Source of the DNA: Symbiodinium natans
Taxonomy: Eukaryota; Sar; Dinophyceae; Suessiales; Symbiodiniaceae
Reading direction: 5' to 3'
Length of the DNA stretch: 27,500 nucleotides
Assembly: GCA_905221605.1 (NCBI GenBank)
Contig: CAJNDS010002589.1
Span: 30,001-57,500, forward strand
Of this stretch, positions 23,345-27,500 are shown one piece after another. Within the stretch, counting starts at the first letter, position 1. Every line of letters starts with the position of its first letter. The translations under genes were made by a program, and so were the position numbers. Under the pieces are notes generated by a model that worked only from the letters and a program-made list of their open reading frames with translations, searched no databases and was not told the DNA's origin.

Positions 23345-23418
23345 CCTAAACCCTAAACCCTAAACCCGGAACCCTAAACCCTAAACCCTGAACCCTAAAC
23401 CCTAAACCCTAAACCCGA
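23345..23418 (+). repeat. CCCTAAA array
   Basis: Ten units with CCCGGAA and CCCTGAA variants. Confidence 0.93.
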
Positions 23419-23444
23419 AGCCCAGCGCCACGCTCTACCCCCAG

Positions 23445-23510
23445 GATGTCAACATGGCATGCTCCTGCTGGAGTACCAGCAGCAAGGCAGGGTTCGGACC
23501 GTGAATGAGG
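23445..23510 (+). CDS. Candidate exon, F5/8 C-like beta strands
   Basis: Acceptor CTCTACCCCCAG|G. In the phase inherited from 22772-22860 it reads CQHGMLLLEYQQQGRVRTVN, then E, with donor GTCGAG at 23511. MLLLEYQQQGRVRTV parallels the W-L-x-L-D-L-G-x5-V strand region of F5/8 C domains. Confidence 0.6.
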
Positions 23511-23516
23511 GTCGAG

Positions 23517-23612
23517 GGTTTTAGGGTTTAGGGAAGATAGGGTTTAGGGTTTAGGGTTTGGGGTTTAGGGTTTAGGGTATAGGGTTTAGGGTTTCGGGTT
23601 TAGGGTTTAGGG
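23517..23612 (+). repeat. TTTAGGG array
   Basis: Interrupted heptamers starting 6 bp after the presumed donor. Confidence 0.92.
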
Positions 23613-23775
23613 GTACTTCAAGACAGGGAGCTGAGATGCAGGGGTTCAGGACGCTTTATCAAGCTCGGGCTTTGGGACGTGGAGGGTTAAGGATTATGTT
23701 GTTGGGGTGGAGTGTCGCGGCTTGTCGGGCTTTCGGAATCAGGGACGAAGAGCGTGGGTTTTATGCTTTTATTAG

Positions 23776-23831
23776 CTTCGGAACATGGATGCCCATGTCA
23801 ACTCTGCGATGCCAGCGAAAGCCTGCCAGAC
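23776..23831 (+). CDS. Candidate cysteine-rich exon
   Basis: Acceptor TATGCTTTTATTAG, pyrimidine-rich. After two bases SEHGCPCQLCDASESLPD, then a GC donor at 23832. Phase agrees on both sides. The 101-codon frame that overlaps in another phase (23636-23941) has no better splice context. The T-rich stretch that follows is intron-like. Confidence 0.48.
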
Positions 23832-24032
23832 GCTGGCGGTGTTTTTTCCTGTTTTCGTTTCTGCTGGCTGGGATTGCTTGGTGGTCCAGTGATAATTACC
23901 CTTGTTCTTTTTTTTGGGTTCAAGGTTCCCATAAAAAGTAGCAAGCCCAAAAACCGGGTGCTCTTATAATGATATGGTTGCTGGGCTACCCAGGTTTTTG
24001 GGGTATTCGGCATTCAGGGTAGTTGAGGCATC

Positions 24033-24085
24033 CCTAAACCCTAAACCCTAAACCCTAAACCCTAAACCCTAAACCCTAAACCCTA
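24033..24085 (+). repeat. CCCTAAA array
   Basis: Seven perfect heptamers 16 bp before the acceptor. Confidence 0.95.
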
Positions 24086-24101
24086 GTCACTCGAATTGCA
24101 G

Positions 24102-24178
24102 GACGGCCAGCTGCTGCTGTTGGATCTGGGCTCACGCCAGGAGGTGACGCGGATCCGCCTACACCAAGGCACTCCGAT
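24102..24178 (+). CDS. Candidate exon, F5/8 type C (discoidin-like) strand
   Basis: Acceptor CGAATTGCAG|G; donor GTTTAG at 24179, or GC donor AAG|GCACTC at 24169. Reads DGQLLLLDLGSRQEVTRIRL, then HQGTP. LLLLDLGSRQEVTRIRL closely follows the F5/8 C consensus (W-L-x-h-DLG-x4-V-x-x-h-x-L). Phase is continuous from 23776-23831. Confidence 0.66.
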
Positions 24179-24219
24179 GTTTAGGGTTTAGGGTTTAGGG
24201 TTTAGGGTACACCAAGGCA
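24160..24219 (+). repeat. 12-bp direct repeat flanking a heptamer array
   Basis: TACACCAAGGCA at 24160-24171 and again at 24208-24219, with CTCCGATG and four TTTAGGG units between. It looks like a target-site duplication around an inserted array, and the copy in the exon contains a usable AAG|GC donor. Confidence 0.75.
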
Positions 24220-24497
24220 ATGCCCAAAACCCTTCGCGGTAAAGCCCTGAAACCTACATGCTCAGTTCTCAAAAAACTCTGGTCCTTTTGTGGGGGGTAC
24301 CCTCAACATTAGGGGCCGCCTTATACTTGTAGCCCCAAAAGGGCTCAAGACCATGATTCAGAGGAGTGAGCATAAAATAAGCATCTAACTTCTTAACTGT
24401 GCGGAAAAAAGGTTCCCTCCCCTCAATAATTACTGAATTCCGGCAAGAACTTATGCCCTAAGTCCAAAAGACCCTAGGCGCTAAAGCTCAGGCCCCG
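24220..24497. other. Intron-like stretch with inverted-repeat fragments
   Basis: No convincing exon. CAGTTCTCAAAA..TGGTCCTTTTGTGGGG (24265-24298) resembles 947-980, another dispersed repeat. Confidence 0.45.
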
Positions 24498-24635
24498 CAA
24501 ACCCTAAACCCTAAACCCGAAGGCCCTAAACCCTAAACCCTAGCCCTAAACCCTAAACCCTAAACCCTAAACCCTAGCCCTAAACCCTAAACCCTAAACT
24601 TTAAACCCGAAACCCTAAGGCCCTAAACCCTAATG
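24498..24635 (+). repeat. CCCTAAA array with duplicated segment
   Basis: Two CCCTAGCCCTAAA junctions and two AAGGCCCTAAACCCTAA segments show that part of the array was duplicated. Confidence 0.94.
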
Positions 24636-24637
24636 AG

Positions 24638-24690
24638 GGAGGTTCTTCGAACCTTCGAGCGGGAGACGCGATGGTGGAGCCGACTACATG
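24638..24690 (+). CDS. Candidate exon, basic
   Basis: Acceptor CCCTAATGAG|G, a heptamer variant; donor GTTCGG at 24691. In the inherited phase: EVLRTFERETRWWSRLH. Other frames are open; phase fits both neighbours. Confidence 0.48.
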
Positions 24691-24739
24691 GTTCGGGGCT
24701 TTAGGGTTTAGGGTTTAGGATTTAGGGCTTAGGGGATCC

Positions 24740-25036
24740 TTGAAGAGGGTCCCCAAGCCCAATGGTACCACCTCGAGAGGTCCAAGGTTTGGTAAGACGC
24801 TGGTTTGGGCAAGCTGCTGCAGTTTAGCGGTTTACTTAGGCTTTAGGGCTTTGGCGTTTGGAGGTGTAGAGTCCAGCCTCTGGTTCAGAGGTTCAGAGTT
24901 GAGAGGTCCGGCAGGAGGCGAACGGCTGCAAAGACCATGCAACCAGAGAGTTCAAACGGGCAAAACACCTTGCCTCCCGGTCGACTCCTCTAAGGCGCTA
25001 CAAGACGGTTTTGCGGGATCCCTAAACCCTAAACCC
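24740..25036 (+). CDS. Open frame, doubtful coding, 99 codons
   Basis: ATG frame ending SLNPKP, that is, closed by a stop in the CCCTAAA array. It contains RFGKTLVWASCCSLAVYLGF. No splice context ties it to the exon chain; probably chance within an intron, but it is the longest ATG frame nearby. Confidence 0.2.
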
Positions 25037-25132
25037 TAAACCCTAAACCCTAAACCCCTAACCCCTAAACCCTAAACCCTAAACCCTAAACCCTAAACCC
25101 CTAACCCTAAACCCTAAACCCTAAACCCTATA
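25020..25132 (+). repeat. CCCTAAA array
   Basis: About 15 units, with two CCCCTAA slips. Confidence 0.96.
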
Positions 25133-25158
25133 AGCCCTCGATCCCCAAAAAACTCCAG

Positions 25159-25249
25159 GCGGCGACAGCAACGATTGGGCGATCTCCAAACTGCGGATTC
25201 ACTGTGGGAGCGATCCCTCTGAGATCCCGTTGCTTGCTGAGATACAGGG
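25159..25249 (+). CDS. Candidate exon, F5/8 C-like
   Basis: Acceptor AAAAACTCCAG|G, donor GTTCCC at 25250. After two bases GDSNDWAISKLRIHCGSDPS, then EIPLLAEIQ. NDWAISKLRIHCGSD resembles the strand and loop of F5/8 C-type sandwiches. Phase fits on both sides. Confidence 0.62.
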
Positions 25250-25277
25250 GTTCCCGAAAATAGGGGGCCCCTTATGG

Positions 25278-25382
25278 GGTTCAGGGTTTGGGGTTTAGGC
25301 TTAAGGGTTAGAGGTTAAGGGTTTAGAGACCCCAAATAGTAAACCCTGAACCCTAAACCCTTAACCCTAAACCCTAAACCCA
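25278..25382. repeat. Inverted heptamer pair
   Basis: Degenerate TTTAGGG (25278-25330) facing CCCTAAA (25340-25382) across about 10 bp; another hairpin-capable junction, in the intron after 25249. Confidence 0.85.
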
Positions 25383-25599
25383 GGGTACTCAGCAACTAGG
25401 AAGAAACACAAAAACCACTGAAGTGAGGTGAATGAAGCCCAAAACCCATACCCTGAAACACAGAACCCGTAGGCCCTTGAGGCCAACTCCCAATTCTTTA
25501 TCCTTTAGAGCTTAGGGTTTAGGGTTTAGGGCTTATAGGGCTTAGGGCTTAGGGTTTAGGACCTAAACTCTCAAACCCTTAACCTTCCACTGCCGCAAG

Positions 25600-25671
25600 G
25601 AATTCGCTGCCGTTGGAGCTGGACATCTCCATGGAAACCACGACACTTGCTGTTGAGTTTGTCGGTGGAAA
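25600..25671 (+). CDS. Candidate exon, beta-rich
   Basis: Acceptor GCCGCAAG|G; donor AAA|GTTTAG at 25672. One base, 23 codons, two bases: NSLPLELDISMETTTLAVEF, then VGG. Alternating hydrophobics imply two strands, as in the F5/8 C or a similar beta-sandwich. Phase fits both neighbours. Confidence 0.64.
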
Positions 25672-25710
25672 GTTTAGGGTTTAGGGTTTAGGGTTTAGGG
25701 TTTAGGGCTT
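25672..25710 (+). repeat. TTTAGGG array at donor
   Basis: Five heptamers starting at the 5' splice site. Confidence 0.94.
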
Positions 25711-25768
25711 AGGAACGTAGGGCGTGCTTGATGTGTAGGTTTAGGCCCTGTCTTGCCCAAATCTCCAG

Positions 25769-25814
25769 GCCAAAATGGCTTGTGCTAAAGCAGCGGGGGC
25801 GGTTGGGGGAGGGG
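25769..25814 (+). CDS. Candidate exon, basic
   Basis: Acceptor CCCAAATCTCCAG|G; in the inherited phase PKWLVLKQRGRLGEG, donor GTGGGT at 25815. Together with the previous exon: VEFVGGK then PKWLVLKQRG. The frame runs open much further, so the end is uncertain. Confidence 0.45.
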
Positions 25815-26002
25815 GTGGGTGCGGTTGGATGGGGCATTGTTCAAAATCAACAGCGGTTCCGGAGAAGTTCCGACCTCCGAACTGACTCTGCACGTAGCCT
25901 TGCGGTCGTTTGTTTCGAGATTTGAAGCCCGAAAGCGCCACATGCAAATATCTACTCGGGAGGAGCCCGATTTTTTATTCGCACTCCAAATCCTCTTTCA
26001 AG

Positions 26003-26064
26003 TGCTGGAATTCTGGGCATGTGCCTGGACTTGCGTATGCTGAAACGGATTCTGAAATCATGGG
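26003..26064 (+). CDS. Candidate exon, unknown product
   Basis: Acceptor CCTCTTTCAAG, donor GTCCCC at 26065. 20 codons CWNSGHVPGLAYAETDSEIM plus two bases. Leaves at phase 2, as needed by the exon at 26394. 26065-26390 is C-rich, then degenerate heptamers. Confidence 0.5.
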
Positions 26065-26393
26065 GTCCCCTTCCCCACACCCCCCTCTATGCTACCCCCC
26101 CATCGGTTGCCCCCCCTAAATCAGCCAGGGGGGGTAGTATTGGAACCCATGATGAAAGTATGCTCCTTCCGATGGTTTTTGTAGGTGGCGGCAAAAAGCA
26201 GTTGGGCAGGACAAAGGGTCACTCACGTTTAGGGTTTGGAGCTTGGGGTTCAAGGTTTGCAAGGTCTTGCAGGGGGTTTGGGGGTGTAGGGTTTCGGGCC
26301 CATCATACACTCTACTCTCGACAGAGCCCTGTTAGAGTCTTTAGGGTTTAGGGTTCAGGGTTCAGGGTTTAGGGCGTCTGGCGTGCGTGCCAG

Positions 26394-26430
26394 GTATGCC
26401 TATGGGATGTGTCATCTATACCCATGCCGG
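26394..26430 (+). CDS. Candidate short exon
   Basis: Acceptor TGCGTGCCAG|G, donor GTTTCAAG at 26431, which is also the start of a dispersed repeat. YAYGMCHLYPCR, phase 0 exit. Confidence 0.48.
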
Positions 26431-26542
26431 GTTTCAAGAGGATCGATCCTCTGCAGGGAGTTTTTGTTTACGGCAGCGTGTAGCCAAAAGCCCCAAACCC
26501 CAACCCTTCACACGCGCACCACAAAACCTACAGCTGTGGTTC

Positions 26543-26620
26543 ACCCTAAACCCCAAACCCTAAACCCCAAACCCTAAACCCCAAACCCTACCCCTTCTAA
26601 GGGTTTAGGGTTTAGGGTGC
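26543..26620. repeat. CCCTAAA / TTTAGGG tail-to-tail pair
   Basis: Alternating CCCTAAA and CCCCAAA units, about 8 bp of spacer, then three TTTAGGG units: the opposite polarity to the junctions at 3475 and 10405. Confidence 0.88.
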
Positions 26621-26641
26621 AAGGCTTGGGGTGTTTTTGAG

Positions 26642-26724
26642 GTTGATCGATTGCTCCTCTTCTGGGTGCGTGGCAAGTGGCTCGACACCACACCTGGTCA
26701 ACTTGAGCTTCGGCTGAAGAGGGG
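26642..26724 (+). CDS. Candidate exon, beta-rich, unknown product
   Basis: Acceptor GGTGTTTTTGAG|G; VDRLLLFWVRGKWLDTTPGQ, then LELRLKR. Phase 0 entry matches 26394-26430. The exact end is uncertain (GC donors at 26712 and 26725 are possible). CCCTAAA follows at 26745. Confidence 0.55.
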
Positions 26725-26744
26725 CCCAGTCAACCCTAACCCTA

Positions 26745-26823
26745 AGTCCTGAGCCCTAGCCCTAAACCCTAAACCCTAAACCCTAAGCCCTAAACTCTAA
26801 ACCCTAAACCCTAACCCTAAACC
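26745..26823 (+). repeat. CCCTAAA array
   Basis: Mixed CCCTAAA, CCCTAAG and CCCTAA units. 26824-27040 after it has no coding signal. Confidence 0.93.
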
Positions 26824-26989
26824 CTTAGAAGCAGGATTCAGCTCTTCTTCGGATTTCCCAGGCCTTATAAGAACTTAATCTTCAAGCCTTTTCAGGTTTA
26901 GGGGTTCCAGGCGTTCGGGTGTTCAGGGCCCATGCTGGGTGGCCACTGGCTTAGCCAGCTACGACCCTAAGAAAAAAATGTCCATATAT

Positions 26990-27031
26990 GTGTATATATA
27001 TATATATATACATATATACATACATACATAC
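26990..27031. repeat. TA/CATA microsatellite
   Basis: ATATATGTGTATATATATAT followed by TACATACATA units. Confidence 0.93.
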
Positions 27032-27124
27032 CTTCACAACAAGTTAGGGTTTAGGGTATAGAGTTTAGGGCTGTGTCTCTGTCCTTCAAGCGGCGCTTGG
27101 CTCCGAACTTGAACCCCCTGTTAC

Positions 27125-27232
27125 CTAAACCCTAAACCCCCTGTTACCTAAACCCTAAACCCTGAACCCTGAACCCTAAATCCTTAACCCTAAACCCTGA
27201 ACCCTGAACCCTAAACCCGAAACCCTAAACCC
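27125..27232 (+). repeat. CCCTAAA array with duplicated lead
   Basis: CCCCCTGTTACCTAAACCCT occurs twice (from about 27114 and 27137), then CCCTAAA, CCCTGAA and CCCGAAA units. Confidence 0.92.
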
Positions 27233-27311
27233 TTTCTGCCTCCTTAAGCCACGCAGGGCTTCAGATTCTCCGGGCCTAAACTGCAGGCAGCGAGGCGTAG
27301 AATTTAGATCG

Positions 27312-27326
27312 TTCTGCAGCTGCTGC

Positions 27327-27374
<48 letters not shown>

Positions 27375-27405
27375 AGCTGCTGCTGCTCCTGCTGCTGCTG
27401 CAGCC
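27312..27405 (+). repeat. (CTG)n / (CAG)n repeat
   Basis: About 30 CTG-like triplets with CAG, CGG and CTC interruptions, after an AG (TTCTGCAG). If exonic on the plus strand it would code poly-Leu, poly-Ala or poly-Cys depending on phase; on the minus strand poly-Gln. Confidence 0.93.
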
Positions 27406-27500
27406 ACTGGCCCCCTAAACCTTCCCCAAAACCGCTACACCCTACATCTAGGGCTAATCCCGGCGTTCCCTAGGTGTGCTTCGGCGACCGCAGTCGATCT

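Noticed and set aside
23636-23941. 101-codon plus frame with a hydrophobic stretch, as a small membrane protein gene
   Set aside because: No start context or splice support; a cysteine-rich exon in another frame (23776-23831) fits the neighbouring phases better, and the hydrophobic part comes from a T-rich intron-like tract.
25769-25780. GCCAAAATGGCT matches the core of the dinoflagellate spliced leader
   Set aside because: Only 12 bases match, in antisense, and the flanking leader bases (CCGTA, CAAG) are absent. It also lies at the start of a candidate exon.
26116-26310. Minus-strand frame with repeated TLNPK
   Set aside because: Heptamer reading again; such frames arise wherever array decay removes the periodic stop.
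1-27500. Bacterial or phage origin, rRNA or tRNA genes
   Set aside because: No long frames, no Shine-Dalgarno spacing, no recognisable rRNA blocks and no cloverleaf sequence noticed in either strand.

Overview
This window looks like nuclear DNA from a dinoflagellate or a close relative; that is an inference. About 80 blocks of the telomere heptamer TTTAGGG/CCCTAAA lie every 200-500 bases, on both strands, from one end of the window to the other. Unique islands of 50-400 bp separate them. There is no long open reading frame, operon, Shine-Dalgarno spacing, rRNA or tRNA. The longest ATG-type frames are mostly readings of degenerate heptamers (LNPKP / GLGFRV), because a perfect heptamer array closes every frame once per seven codons. 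The heptamer type, short exons behind AG|G acceptors, and GT, GC and GA donors all fit dinoflagellates, although TTTAGGG is also used by plants, several green algae and other alveolates.

The main reading is that the unique islands are exons on the plus strand and the telomere-like blocks are intron sequence. Many islands hold one open, protein-like segment of 30-125 nt. Typically an AG sits just before it, often at the edge of a CCCTAAA block, and a donor sits just after it. In 14 candidate exons that donor is the heptamer itself, GTTTAG(GG). Many introns therefore start with TTTAGGG and end with CCCTAAA, so their two ends can pair as an RNA stem. The smallest clear case is the 82-bp intron at 19895-19976.

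Region by region: 1-12,580 holds about 33 candidate exons of unrecognised product. 12,580-14,345 is almost free of heptamers and holds a 41-bp G run and a 119-codon open frame. 14,345-22,100 holds about 28 candidate exons, with a reading-phase-consistent chain at 16,692-18,708. 22,115-26,724 holds the best-supported chain, whose residues (WDIHEVEVF; LALDGDLGTFF; LLLLDLGSRQEVTRIRL) resemble F5/8 type C (discoidin-like) carbohydrate- or lipid-binding domains. The window ends with a CTG/CAG microsatellite. Whether this is one giant gene or several cannot be decided from sequence alone.

The introns also carry at least six short terminal-inverted-repeat (MITE-like) elements, several dispersed 25-70 bp repeats, poly-C/poly-G and poly-A tracts, and head-to-head heptamer junctions. 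Exon limits are hand-made predictions. In GC-rich islands more than one frame is often open, and I sometimes chose a donor because it kept the phase. Exon confidences are set accordingly.
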